A DNA stretch of 64,000 nucleotides from NCBI RefSeq assembly GCF_000013385.1, contig NC_007760.1, forward strand, positions 1,054,001 to 1,118,000, in the 5' to 3' direction. This stretch comes from Anaeromyxobacter dehalogenans 2CP-C (GTDB lineage: Bacteria; Myxococcota; Myxococcia; Myxococcales; Anaeromyxobacteraceae). This document shows, one piece after another, positions 26,590 through 34,672 of this stretch. Below the pieces are notes generated by a model, which saw only the letters and a list, made by a program, of their open reading frames with translations, was not told where the DNA came from and searched no databases. How positions within the stretch are numbered: the stretch's first letter is position 1; every line of letters starts with the position of its first letter. Both the position numbers and the translations under genes were made by a program.

Positions 26590-27384
26590 ATGGAACGGCA
26601 GGGAGCGGGGCGGCGCATGCCGGTGCTGTTCGTGGGGCACGGCTCGCCCATGAACGCCGTCGAGGACAACCGGTGGAGCCGCGCGTTCCGCGGCCTCGCG
26701 CCGCTGCTCCCGCGCCCGCGCGCCATCCTGGCGGTGTCCGCGCACTTCGTCACCGCCGGCAGCCTCCTCACCGGCCAGGAGCGGCCCGAGACCCTCCACG
26801 ACTTCGGCGGCTTCCCCGACGCGCTGTACCGCGTCCGCTACCCGGCCCCGGGCGCTCCGGAGCTGGCGCGGCGCGCGGCGGCGCTGGTCGCGGGGGACGG
26901 CGCCCGCGTGGTGGACGGCTGGGGCCTCGACCACGGCACCTGGAGCGTGCTCGTGCACGCGTTCCCGGCGGCCGACGTGCCGGTGGTGCAGCTCTCCATC
27001 GACGCGGAGCTGGACGCGGCCGGCCACCTCGCGCTGGGCCGGGCGCTCGCGCCGCTCCGCGACGAGGGCGTGCTGGTGATGGGCAGCGGCAACCTGGTGC
27101 ACGACCTGCGGCACGCCTTCGCCGCCTTGCGCCGGGGCGACGCCACCCCGCCGGCGTGGGCCGCCCGCTTCGACGCGGACGCGGCCGCCGCGCTGGAGCG
27201 GCACGACACGCGCTGGCTGGTGGACGCGATCGGGAGCCCGGACGGGCGGCGCGCGCACCCCACGCCCGAGCACTACCTGCCGCTGCTCTACGCGGCGGGG
27301 GCGGCGGGCGCGGACCCGGTGCGGTTCCCCATCACCGGGTTCGACATGGGCTCGCTGTCGATGCGCGCCGCGCTGTTCGGCTAG
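26590..27384 (+). CDS. DODA-type extradiol ring-cleavage dioxygenase (YgiD family)
   Basis: 264 residues of the LigB superfamily. Zn/Fe ligand histidines are visible in VLFVGHGSPMNA (N-terminus), SAHFVT and LDHGTWSVL, and the GSGNLVHDLR block is also conserved. E. coli YgiD opens the ring of L-DOPA; the natural substrate of most bacterial members is unknown. ATG 26590 follows GGGAGG with good spacing. It is paired with yceI, and converges with phaR with 27 bp between. Family is certain, substrate is not. Confidence 0.88.
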   Translation: MERQGAGRRMPVLFVGHGSPMNAVEDNRWSRAFRGLAPLLPRPRAILAVSAHFVTAGSLLTGQERPETLHDFGGFPDALYRVRYPAPGAPELARRAAALVAGDGARVVDGWGLDHGTWSVLVHAFPAADVPVVQLSIDAELDAAGHLALGRALAPLRDEGVLVMGSGNLVHDLRHAFAALRRGDATPPAWAARFDADAAAALERHDTRWLVDAIGSPDGRRAHPTPEHYLPLLYAAGAAGADPVRFPITGFDMGSLSMRAALFG

Positions 27385-27394
27385 GCGGGCCGGG

Positions 27395-27413
27395 AGCGCC
27401 GGCCGGGGGCGCT
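27395..27413. terminator. Hairpin between converging dioxygenase and phaR genes
   Basis: Arms AGCGCC and GGCGCT with a 7-base GC-rich loop. It lies between the two stop codons and reaches into the phaR stop. It could serve as a bidirectional terminator, but there is no T run, and such short repeats are common at this base composition. Confidence 0.3.
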
Positions 27414-28047
27414 ACTGGGCCGCGGGCGGCTCCTGGGGCGGGGGCGGCGGGCGATCCTCGCGCGCGGACTCCTCCAGCTTCCGCTCCAGCTCGTGCAGCC
27501 GCGTGGTGATCTCGTCGAGCTGCCGGCGCACCTCGGACAGGCTGGACACGCCGTCCACGGCCGCGCGCACCCGCTCGTCCACCCGGCGCTGCAGCGACGC
27601 CATCGCCTCCTGCGAGGCGGACATGAGCTCCTTGGCGCGATCGCTGGTGGCCTGGCTGCGCGCCATCAGGTTCTGGACCCGCTGCTCGGCCGCGGCCCGC
27701 ACCGCCTCGACCCGCCCGCGGAGCTCGGCCTGGGTCCCCACCACCAGCCGCTGGGCCACCTCGCCGCCGTGGCGGATGAGGTCCCGGAGCGTCTCGAGGC
27801 TCATCTTGGAGGTCTTCTTCTCCTCCTCGAAGATGATCTGCGCGAGGGTGATGGAGGTGAGGTCCTCCTTGGTGCGGTTGTCGATGATCTTGACCTCGGC
27901 ACCGCCCTTGATCATCTCGGCGATCTCGTCGAGCGTGACGTACCGGGACTCGACCGTGTCGTAGAGCTTCCGGTTCGTGTACCGCTTGATGACCTTGGGC
28001 TCGACGCCGGCGGTGGTGTCCGTACCTTCGGTGTGCTGGTCGTTCAT
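27412..28047 (-). CDS. phaR: Polyhydroxyalkanoate synthesis regulator PhaR
   Basis: 211 residues. The N-terminal PHB_acc DNA-binding domain is clear: IKRYTNRKLYDTVESRYVTL and IAEMIKGGAEVKIIDNRTKE. A long helical part follows, with a C-terminal heptad coiled coil (LDEITTRLHELERKLEES) and a Pro-rich tail. PhaR proteins bind PHA granules and repress phasin and PHA genes until polymer is present. In myxobacteria and Geobacter related proteins also occur without a PHA synthase close by, as here. ATG 28047 with GGATGGAG before it. Confidence 0.9.
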   Translation of the reverse strand: MNDQHTEGTDTTAGVEPKVIKRYTNRKLYDTVESRYVTLDEIAEMIKGGAEVKIIDNRTKEDLTSITLAQIIFEEEKKTSKMSLETLRDLIRHGGEVAQRLVVGTQAELRGRVEAVRAAAEQRVQNLMARSQATSDRAKELMSASQEAMASLQRRVDERVRAAVDGVSSLSEVRRQLDEITTRLHELERKLEESAREDRPPPPPQEPPAAQ

Positions 28048-28085
28048 CGCTCCATCCGCGGCGGTAAGTGTGCGAAACTTCGGGC

Positions 28086-28115
28086 ATTGTTCCTGCGGTT
28101 GGCGCTTGGTGTCAA
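28086..28115 (-). promoter_or_regulatory. Sigma-70-type promoter of phaR
   Basis: Minus strand TTGACA (28115-28110), 18 bases, AACAAT (28091-28086), 38 bp before the phaR start codon. Sequence match is good for this GC-rich genome. Confidence 0.5.
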
Positions 28116-28151
28116 GCGGCATGACGGTGTAACGTCCTGCCGGCGCCCCGC

Positions 28152-29936
28152 ATGATCGCCCACTGCACCCACTGCCAGGCGAAGTTCCGGATCGCCGACG
28201 ACAAGATCGGACCGCGCGGCGCCAAGGTGCGCTGCTCGCGGTGCAAGACGGTGTTCGCGGTCCGCCGGCCCGATGCGCCGCCGGCCGCTCCGCCGCCGGA
28301 GCCCCGCCCGGCGTCCATCCCGCCGCCCGGCCCGGCGCTCCCCGGCCCGGCCGATCCCTTCGCGGAGCCCGCGTTCGCGGCGGGGCCGGACCCGTTCGCC
28401 GCCGATCCCTTCGCGCCTCCTCGCCCGGCCGGTGTGGACCGGGCACCCGAGCCGTTCGGCCCGGATCCGTTCGCTGGCGAGCCGGGGGCGCCGCGCGCCG
28501 ATCCGTTCGCGCTCGAGACGCCGCCCACCGGCTTCCCGGGGCCCGAGGGCGCCGATCCCTTCGCGTTCACGCACGGTGATCTCCCGGCGCCGCCCGGGCT
28601 CGCCGACGGTCCGGCCGATCCGTTCGCGGCGGCGGCCGACGCCGGGGATCCGTTCGCCGCGGCGCTCGCGGGCGCCGCCGACCCGTTCGCCGCGTCCGTG
28701 TCGCCGCGCCGCCGCGCCGCCGCCGAGCTTCCCGCGGGCCTGGCCGCCCCCGCCCCCGGCGCCGCGCCGGGCGGCTCGTCGGCGCTGCCGCTCACCGATC
28801 TCTCCGACCTGCTCGGCGACGCGCCCGCCCCGGCTCCCGCCGCGCCACCTCCGCTCCCCGCGCCGGCAGCGCTCGCGCCGGAGCCGCTGCCGCCGGCGGG
28901 CGGCCTCGACCTCGCGTTCCCGCCCGAGCCCGCCCCCGGGCTGCCGGCCGGCCTCGCCCTGGAGCTCGCCGCTCCCTCCGAGCCGGACGCGTCGCTCGAG
29001 GCGCCGCCGCCGCCCCCGTCGATGGACCTCGATCTCGCCGGCGGCCCGGACCTCGGCCTGCCGGGCGGGCCGCTGTCCGGCGCGGACCTGGCGCTGGAGG
29101 AGCGCTCGACGCCGGCGCCGGCGCGTCTGGACGAGGCGCCGATCGAGGACGATCCGTTCGCCCGGGCCGCGCCCTGGGCGCCGGGCGCGGACGCGGGCCC
29201 GAACGAGCTCTCCTTCGCCGATCGCGGCGAGGAGACGCTGGCCCTCGCCACGGAGCCGTCCGGGCCGCTCGCGGCGCCGCCTCCGCTCCCGCCGGAGCCT
29301 CCCCCGCCCGCCAGGGTGATCGCGCCCGCGGAGCCGGCGGAGGTGCCGGCGCGCGAGGCCCCGCGGCCGGCGGGGCCGCGCGGCGGGCGGCTGCGCTCGG
29401 TCGCGGTGAACGCCGCGGCGCTCGCCGCGCTCCTGCTGGTGGCGCTCGCGTTCCGGGTGGCGTGGCGCGGGGACGCGCCGCTCGAGCCGGGCGCGTTCCG
29501 GCCCTCGTCGGTGCTGGGCGCGGTGGGCCTGGGGGAGCGGGCCGCCGGGCCGCTCTCGGTGGTCGAGGTGCGCAGCGGGCTCTACGACCGCGCGCGCGGC
29601 GGCCCGGTGCTGTTCGTGCGCGGCAAGGTCGTCTCGCGCGCGCCGTCGCCGGTGGCCCGCGCGCGCGTGGAGGTGGAGCTCGTCCGCGACGGCCAGGTGA
29701 TCGCGCGCGGCGCCGCGCCGGCCGGCGCCGTCGCGACGCCCGAGGAGCTCCACGGCGCCGGAGGCCCCGCGGAGCTCGAGGCGGTGGTCCGCGCCGCCGC
29801 GGCGCGCGCGCCCGCCCAGCTCCGCCCCGGCGAGTCCCTGCCGTTCCTGGTCGTGCTGCCGGACGCGCCGGACGACCTCGCCGGCGCCACGGTGCGCGTG
29901 GCCGCGACCGGCGGCGTGGCGGCGGCCGCCCGATGA
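28152..29936 (+). CDS. Zinc-ribbon (MJ0042) membrane protein with ten DPFA motifs and DUF3426-like C-terminus
   Basis: 594 residues. An N-terminal zinc ribbon (Cys5, Cys8, Cys28, Cys31) is followed by about 370 residues of disordered Ala/Pro/Gly-rich sequence, one membrane helix (about 416-437), and a C-terminal domain (about 460-594) like DUF3426, normally extracytoplasmic. The disordered region has nine DPFA tetrapeptides between about residues 68 and 182, and a tenth near 335 (DDPFA), which looks like a set of binding motifs for another protein. It is coupled to the next gene by ATGA. Similar zinc-ribbon/linker/membrane plans occur in myxobacterial motility proteins such as GltJ, but I have no evidence of identity. 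Role unknown. Confidence 0.78.
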   Translation: MIAHCTHCQAKFRIADDKIGPRGAKVRCSRCKTVFAVRRPDAPPAAPPPEPRPASIPPPGPALPGPADPFAEPAFAAGPDPFAADPFAPPRPAGVDRAPEPFGPDPFAGEPGAPRADPFALETPPTGFPGPEGADPFAFTHGDLPAPPGLADGPADPFAAAADAGDPFAAALAGAADPFAASVSPRRRAAAELPAGLAAPAPGAAPGGSSALPLTDLSDLLGDAPAPAPAAPPPLPAPAALAPEPLPPAGGLDLAFPPEPAPGLPAGLALELAAPSEPDASLEAPPPPPSMDLDLAGGPDLGLPGGPLSGADLALEERSTPAPARLDEAPIEDDPFARAAPWAPGADAGPNELSFADRGEETLALATEPSGPLAAPPPLPPEPPPPARVIAPAEPAEVPAREAPRPAGPRGGRLRSVAVNAAALAALLLVALAFRVAWRGDAPLEPGAFRPSSVLGAVGLGERAAGPLSVVEVRSGLYDRARGGPVLFVRGKVVSRAPSPVARARVEVELVRDGQVIARGAAPAGAVATPEELHGAGGPAELEAVVRAAAARAPAQLRPGESLPFLVVLPDAPDDLAGATVRVAATGGVAAAAR

Positions 29937-30688
29937 CCGCGGGCGCGGCGCCCGGGCCGGGGACGGACGCCCGCGCGCTGATCCGCCAGCTGGCCGCGCT
30001 GGAGGAGGGGCCCATCCGCGCCCGCGCCGCGGCCCGCGCGCTGGGCGCCACCGAGCCGGCGCGGGCGGCGGAGCTGATCGCCGCGCTGGCGCGCCACGGC
30101 GCGGGCGAGGCCCGGGGCGCCATGGCCGCGGTCGCCCAGGCGCTGCGCGATCCCGAGCCCGACCTGCCCTACGCCTGGCGGGCCGACCTGTACGCCGCCG
30201 CGGCCGAGCGCGGCCTCGCCGAGGTCACCGGGCTCCTGGTGGCCCCGCCGCCCCGGAAGCCGTGGCGCCCGCCGCGCGACAAGGCCGACGCGCGCCTCGC
30301 CCACCTGACCCTCGGCCACAAGAAGGCGCTGGCGCGCGCGCACCGCGATCCGGACCTGCTCGCGCGGCTCGCGGCGGAGGGCGAGCCGTCGGTCGTCCGC
30401 GAGCTGCTCCGCAACCCGCAGCTCACCGAGCCGTTCGTGGTGCGGATCGCGGCCCGCCGCCCGTGCCGTCCCGAGACGCTGCGGTGCGTGGTCGAGTCGC
30501 CGCGCTGGCGCACGCGCACCGCGGTGGCGCTCGCGGTGGTGCGCAACCCGTACGCCGAGACGGAGCTGGCGCTGAAGCTGCTGGCGGTGCTGCCCGGCGC
30601 CGAGGTGGCGGAGGTGGCGCGGGACGGCGCGCTGCACCCGCTGGTGCGCGCGGTGGCGGCGCGGCTCGTGGCGGGGCGCGCCGGCTGA
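29933..30688 (+). CDS. Helical-repeat (HEAT/leucine-rich-variant-like) protein of unknown function
   Basis: 251 residues, cytoplasmic, with no signal or membrane segments. The second half consists of repeated helical units of the type RDPDLLARLAAEGEPSVVRE / LLRNPQLTEPFVVRIAARRP / VVRNPYAETELALKLLAVLP, as in DUF2336/leucine-rich variant or HEAT proteins. Start ATG 29933 overlaps the stop of the zinc-ribbon gene, so both proteins are probably made together and may work together. I do not recognise a specific family. Confidence 0.75.
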   Translation: MTAGAAPGPGTDARALIRQLAALEEGPIRARAAARALGATEPARAAELIAALARHGAGEARGAMAAVAQALRDPEPDLPYAWRADLYAAAAERGLAEVTGLLVAPPPRKPWRPPRDKADARLAHLTLGHKKALARAHRDPDLLARLAAEGEPSVVRELLRNPQLTEPFVVRIAARRPCRPETLRCVVESPRWRTRTAVALAVVRNPYAETELALKLLAVLPGAEVAEVARDGALHPLVRAVAARLVAGRAG

Positions 30689-30700
30689 GCGCGCGGCGCC

Positions 30701-30853
30701 TCAGGGCCGGGGCGGCTCCCCGGGCCCGCGGTCGCCGCGCACGGCCCCCCGGAACCCGCGCACCGCCCGGCCCAGCGCGTCCCCCAGCGCCGGGATCCGG
30801 GTGGCGCCGAAGACGAGCAGCGCGACGAAGGCGACGATGAGGAGCTCGGTCAT
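30701..30853 (-). CDS. tatA: Twin-arginine translocase subunit TatA/TatE
   Basis: 50 residues. One N-terminal membrane helix (MTELLIVAFVALLVFGATRI) with the family FG/hinge, followed by an amphipathic helix (LGDALGRAVRGFRGAVRG) and a short tail. Forms the Tat pore with TatC, which is not in this window. It is shorter than E. coli TatA (89), close to TatE-like forms. ATG 30853 is preferred to the frame extension at 30883. Lies alone between the converging 29933-30688 gene and the glycerophosphodiesterase gene. Confidence 0.85.
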   Translation of the reverse strand: MTELLIVAFVALLVFGATRIPALGDALGRAVRGFRGAVRGDRGPGEPPRP

Positions 30854-30980
30854 CCCGGGGTTCCGTGCGCGCGCCGCGGCCATCCCGCGGCGTGCGGCGC
30901 GCTAGGATAGTCGCGCGACCCTCCGGGCGCCAGGCGGCAAGGCGCCCGGCGGCGGCGAGGCGCAGGAGCGCGACCCCGGC

Positions 30981-31754
30981 ATGTCCACCCCGAACCGCAG
31001 GGCCCCGCGCGCAGCCGGCCGCCCGCTGGTGCTCGGCCACCGCGGCGCGAGCGCCGACGCGCCCGAGAACACGCTGGCCGCCTTCCGCCTGGCCCTGGCG
31101 CAGGGCGCCGACGGGGTGGAGCTGGACGTCTGGCGCTGCCGGACCGGCGAGGTGGTGGTCGTGCACGACGAGGACACCGGGCGGGTGGCCGGTCCACGCT
31201 TCCGCGTGGACGCGACGCCGCTCCCCGAGCTGCGCGCGCTCGACGTGGGCGCGTGGAAGGGCGAGCGGTTCCGCGGCGAGCGGATCCCCACGCTGCCGGA
31301 GGTCCTGGAGGCGCTCCCCGGGGCGGTCGTGAACGTCGAGCTGAAGTCGCGCGGGCGGGACCTGCGCCTGGCCGAGGCGGTGGCGCGCGACGTGCGCCGC
31401 GCCGGGGCGGAGGGGAGGGTGATCGCCTCGTCGTTCGACTACCGGCTGGTGGCGGCGTTCCGGCTGGCGGCGCCCGAGGTGCCGGTGGGGCTGCTCTTCG
31501 AGCCGGGACACCGCTGGCGGCTGCGCACCGCGCTCGCCGCCCGCCTGCTCGGCGCCGCGGCCGTCCACCCCGACGCTTCGCTCGTGACGCCCGCGCGCGC
31601 CGAGGCCTGGCGCGCGCGCGGCCTGGCGGTGAACGCCTGGACCGTGGACGCGCCGGAGGAGGTGGCGAGGCTCACCGGGCTCGGCGCGGCCGCGCTCATC
31701 TCCAACCTCCCGGGCCGCACGCGCGCGCAGGTGCGCGCGCTCACCGGACGCTAG
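30981..31754 (+). CDS. Glycerophosphodiester phosphodiesterase
   Basis: 257 residues, TIM-barrel GDPD family. Catalytic motif LGHRGASADAPENTLAAF near 16-33 with the general acid/base His and Asn-Thr, followed by the metal-binding segment GVELDVWRCRTGEVVVVHDE and the ELKSR strand. Hydrolyses glycerophosphodiesters to glycerol-3-phosphate plus an alcohol. No signal peptide, so cytoplasmic (UgpQ type). ATG 30981; no strong ribosome site is visible. Confidence 0.93.
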   Translation: MSTPNRRAPRAAGRPLVLGHRGASADAPENTLAAFRLALAQGADGVELDVWRCRTGEVVVVHDEDTGRVAGPRFRVDATPLPELRALDVGAWKGERFRGERIPTLPEVLEALPGAVVNVELKSRGRDLRLAEAVARDVRRAGAEGRVIASSFDYRLVAAFRLAAPEVPVGLLFEPGHRWRLRTALAARLLGAAAVHPDASLVTPARAEAWRARGLAVNAWTVDAPEEVARLTGLGAAALISNLPGRTRAQVRALTGR

Positions 31755-31805
31755 CGGGCGGGAGGGCGGGGCTCCGCCGCCGCGCCCCGCCGCCCGGCGC
31801 CGCGC

Positions 31806-32078
31806 CTACGCGCCCGCGGCGATGCCGCTGCGCGCGTACGGGCTCTCGAGCCCGCGGCGCTTCGGCACGGCGACCTCCTTCGCGAGCTTGTTGTACAGGC
31901 CCATGATCAGGATCGACGGCGCCCACTGGCCGACGAAGTTCCCGAGCTGCTTGCGCCCGGTGAGCACGAGCGCGGCCGAGGCGGCCATCGCCCCGAACGC
32001 GATCCCCAGGAACGCCAGCGACGGCACCCGCGCCGTCCTCTCCTCCACCATCTCGGTCGCACGATCCTCGTGTTCCAT
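31806..32078 (-). CDS. Small two-helix inner-membrane protein
   Basis: 90 residues with a charged N-terminus, hydrophobic segments at about 20-40 (FLGIAFGAMAASAALVLTG) and 47-64 (FVGQWAPSILIMGLYNKLA), and a basic C-terminus. Not recognised, although such proteins are conserved near respiration genes in related genomes as far as I recall. ATG 32078 has GGAGGACGGG upstream. Divergent from cydAB with 213 bp between, in which I see no clear promoter. Confidence 0.7.
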   Translation of the reverse strand: MEHEDRATEMVEERTARVPSLAFLGIAFGAMAASAALVLTGRKQLGNFVGQWAPSILIMGLYNKLAKEVAVPKRRGLESPYARSGIAAGA

Positions 32079-32291
32079 CCCGTCCTCCGTGTCCGCAGGT
32101 CTCCGCGAATGTGGCGACGTGCCCGCGCCGGTGCGAGGCCGCGGGGCGGGCGCGGGGGCGAGCGCCGGCCGGCGCGACGGCGCCGGCGCGGCCGCCGCGC
32201 GGAAAGCCGCGCGCCGCGGGCGCAAGCGACACGCTGCCGCACCCGGAGAGGCCGGGCGCGCAGCCGTCCGGGTGAGCAAGTATCGCCCGCC

Positions 32292-33641
32292 GTGACCGAC
32301 CTCCTCGCAGCCCGCGCGCTCTTCGGCACCTCGCTCGCCTTCCACATCGTGTTCGCCGCCGTCGGCGTGGCCATGCCGCTGTTCATGGTGCTGGCCGAGT
32401 GGCGCTGGCGGCGCACCGGCTCGGAGGTCCACCTCGAGCTGGCGCGCCGCTGGGCCAAGGGCACCGCCATCCTGTTCGCGGTGGGCGCCGTCTCCGGCAC
32501 GGTCATCTCGTTCGAGCTGGGGCTCCTCTGGCCGCGCTTCATGCAGTTCGCCGGGCCCATCATCGGCATGCCGTTCTCGCTGGAGGGCTTCGCGTTCTTC
32601 GCGGAGGCCATCTTCCTCGGCATCTACCTGTACGGCTGGGGCCGGGTCGGGCCGCGCCTGCACCTCGCCGCCGGGTGGGTGGTGGCGGCGAGCGGCGCCA
32701 CCTCCGCGTTCTTCGTGACGCTCGCGAACGTCTGGATGAACGTGCCGGCCGGGTTCGAGCTCGGGGCGGGCGGCGTGGCGGCCGGCGCGGCCGCCATCGA
32801 CCCGTTCGTCGCGATGTTCCCGCCCGGCTGGCAGCACCAGGTCATCCACGTCCTCATCTCGTGCTACGCGGCGACCGGCTTCGCGGTCGCGGGCATCCAC
32901 GCGTTCATGCTGCTGCGCGAGCGCGACAACCCGTTCCACCGCGCCGCGCTCCGGATCGCGTTCGGCGTGGGCGCGGTCGCGGCGCTGCTCCAGCCCGTGT
33001 CGGGCGACTTCTCCGCCCGGCAGATCGCCACCACCCAGCCGGTGAAGCTCGCCGCGCTGGAGGGGCACTTCCGGACCGAGCGCGGCGCGCCGCTGCGCAT
33101 CGGCGGCATCCCGGACGAGGAGCGGCGCGAGACGCCGTACGCGCTGGAGATCCCGTACGGTCTGTCGCTGCTCGCGTTCCACGACCCGCACGCCGAGGTG
33201 CTCGGGCTGGAGGCGTTCCCGCGCGACCGCTGGCCCAACACGCTGCTCGTCCACCTCGCGTTCCAGGTGATGGTCGGGCTGGGCTCGATCATGGCGCTGC
33301 TCGCGGCGGCCTGGGCCGTGCTCCGGGTGCGCGGCCGCGAGCCGGGGCGCTGGCTGCTGCGGGCGCTGGTGGTGGCCTCGCCGTTCGGGTTCCTGGCGCT
33401 CGAGGCGGGCTGGCTGGTGACGGAGTGGGGCCGCCAGCCGTTCACGGTGTGGGGCGTGCTGCGCACGGCCGACTCGGTGACGCCGGTGACCCACCTGGCG
33501 GTGCCGTTCATCGGGTTCATGGTGCTGTACGTGTTCCTCGCGGTGGTGGTGGTGGCGCTGCTCTGGCGCCAGATCGCGAAGAGCCCGCGCGCCGTCGCGC
33601 TCGGCCCCGGCGCCGGCACGGCGGTGGAGGCGCGGCCGTGA
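32292..33641 (+). CDS. cydA: Cytochrome bd-type quinol oxidase subunit I, short-Q-loop (CIO-like)
   Basis: 449 residues, multi-pass inner membrane. Oxidises quinol and reduces O2 with high affinity, helping growth or survival at low O2. Heme-ligand His18 (SLAFHIVF), the conserved GRxxW-type and QHQVIHVLISCYAATGFAVAGIHAF segments and the quinol-site KLAALEGHF motif are present. The region between the quinol-site motif and the next helix is short, so it is the CIO/short Q-loop type rather than E. coli CydA. GTG 32292 is the start; no clear Shine-Dalgarno. It overlaps cydB by GTGA. Confidence 0.93.
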   Translation: MTDLLAARALFGTSLAFHIVFAAVGVAMPLFMVLAEWRWRRTGSEVHLELARRWAKGTAILFAVGAVSGTVISFELGLLWPRFMQFAGPIIGMPFSLEGFAFFAEAIFLGIYLYGWGRVGPRLHLAAGWVVAASGATSAFFVTLANVWMNVPAGFELGAGGVAAGAAAIDPFVAMFPPGWQHQVIHVLISCYAATGFAVAGIHAFMLLRERDNPFHRAALRIAFGVGAVAALLQPVSGDFSARQIATTQPVKLAALEGHFRTERGAPLRIGGIPDEERRETPYALEIPYGLSLLAFHDPHAEVLGLEAFPRDRWPNTLLVHLAFQVMVGLGSIMALLAAAWAVLRVRGREPGRWLLRALVVASPFGFLALEAGWLVTEWGRQPFTVWGVLRTADSVTPVTHLAVPFIGFMVLYVFLAVVVVALLWRQIAKSPRAVALGPGAGTAVEARP

Positions 33642-34654
33642 CGCCGGCCGACCTGCTGGGCGCCGTGATCCTCGCCGCCGCGGTGCTGTACGCGCTGCTC
33701 GGCGGGGCGGACTTCGGCGCCGGCATCTGGGACCTGCTCGCCGGCGGCCCGCGCAAGAAGGAGCAGCGCGCGCTCATCGAGGAGGCCCTCGGGCCGATCT
33801 GGGAGGCGAACCACGTCTGGCTGATCCTGATCGTGGTGCTGCTGTTCACCGCGTTCCCGCCGGCGTTCGCGGCCATCACCATCGCGCTGTTCGTGCCGCT
33901 CATGCTGCTGCTGGTCGGCATCGTGCTCCGCGGCGCGGCGTTCACGTTCCGCACCTACGACGCGCCCGAGGACCGGGTGCAGGCGCGCTGGGGGCTCGTG
34001 TTCTCCGGGTCCTCGGTGGTGGCGCCGCTCACGCTGGGCGTGATCGTGGGCGCGCTCGCCTCCGGGAACCTGGGCGCGGCCGCGCGCGGCGAGGCGCCGT
34101 TCGCCTGGGCGGCGCCGTTCCCGCTGTCCGTGGGCGCGTTCGCGGCCGCGCTGTTCGCGTACGTGGCCGCGGTGTACCTGGCGGTCGAGGCGGAGGGCGC
34201 GCTGCGCGAGGACTTCCGGCGCCGCGCCATCGGCGCGGGCGTGGCGGTGTTCCTGACGGCCGCCCTGTCGGCCGCGCTCTCCTGGCGCGAGGCGCCGCTC
34301 GTCTTCGCCGGCCTGACCCGCCGCGGCTGGTCGATCCCGCTGCACCTCGCCACCGGCGCCGCGGCGATCACCGCGTTCGCCGCGCTGTACCGGGGGCAGG
34401 TGCGCCTGGCCCGCGCCGCGGCGGCCGCGCAGGTCACGCTCATCGTGCTGGGATGGGGCGCGTCGCAGTACCCGTACCTCGTGGTCCCGGACCAGACGCT
34501 CGTGTCGGCCGCCGCGCCGCGCGCGACGCTCGTGCCGGTGCTCTGGGCGCTCGCCGCCGGGGCGGTGCTGCTGTTCCCCGCGCTCTACCTGCTCTTCCGC
34601 GTCTTCAAGGGCGAGCGGCCGTTCGCCATCCTCGACCGCGATCGCCCGCGCTGA
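33638..34654 (+). CDS. cydB: Cytochrome bd-type quinol oxidase subunit II
   Basis: 338 residues with about eight or nine membrane helices. Family signatures: the N-terminal GGADFGAGIWDLLAGG and the block GPIWEANHVWLILIVVLLF. Non-catalytic partner of CydA. GTG 33638 lies within the cydA stop codon (GTGA). No cydX-like small ORF, cydCD or cyd regulator follows; the next gene is on the other strand 18 bp away. Confidence 0.95.
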   Translation: MTPADLLGAVILAAAVLYALLGGADFGAGIWDLLAGGPRKKEQRALIEEALGPIWEANHVWLILIVVLLFTAFPPAFAAITIALFVPLMLLLVGIVLRGAAFTFRTYDAPEDRVQARWGLVFSGSSVVAPLTLGVIVGALASGNLGAAARGEAPFAWAAPFPLSVGAFAAALFAYVAAVYLAVEAEGALREDFRRRAIGAGVAVFLTAALSAALSWREAPLVFAGLTRRGWSIPLHLATGAAAITAFAALYRGQVRLARAAAAAQVTLIVLGWGASQYPYLVVPDQTLVSAAAPRATLVPVLWALAAGAVLLFPALYLLFRVFKGERPFAILDRDRPR

Positions 34655-34672
34655 CGCCGCGGGACCTCGCCG

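Noticed and set aside
27395-27413. Treating every short GC-rich inverted repeat as a terminator
   Set aside because: At this base composition 5-6 bp arms occur often by chance; only long perfect arms or those in a converging gap were listed, and with low confidence.
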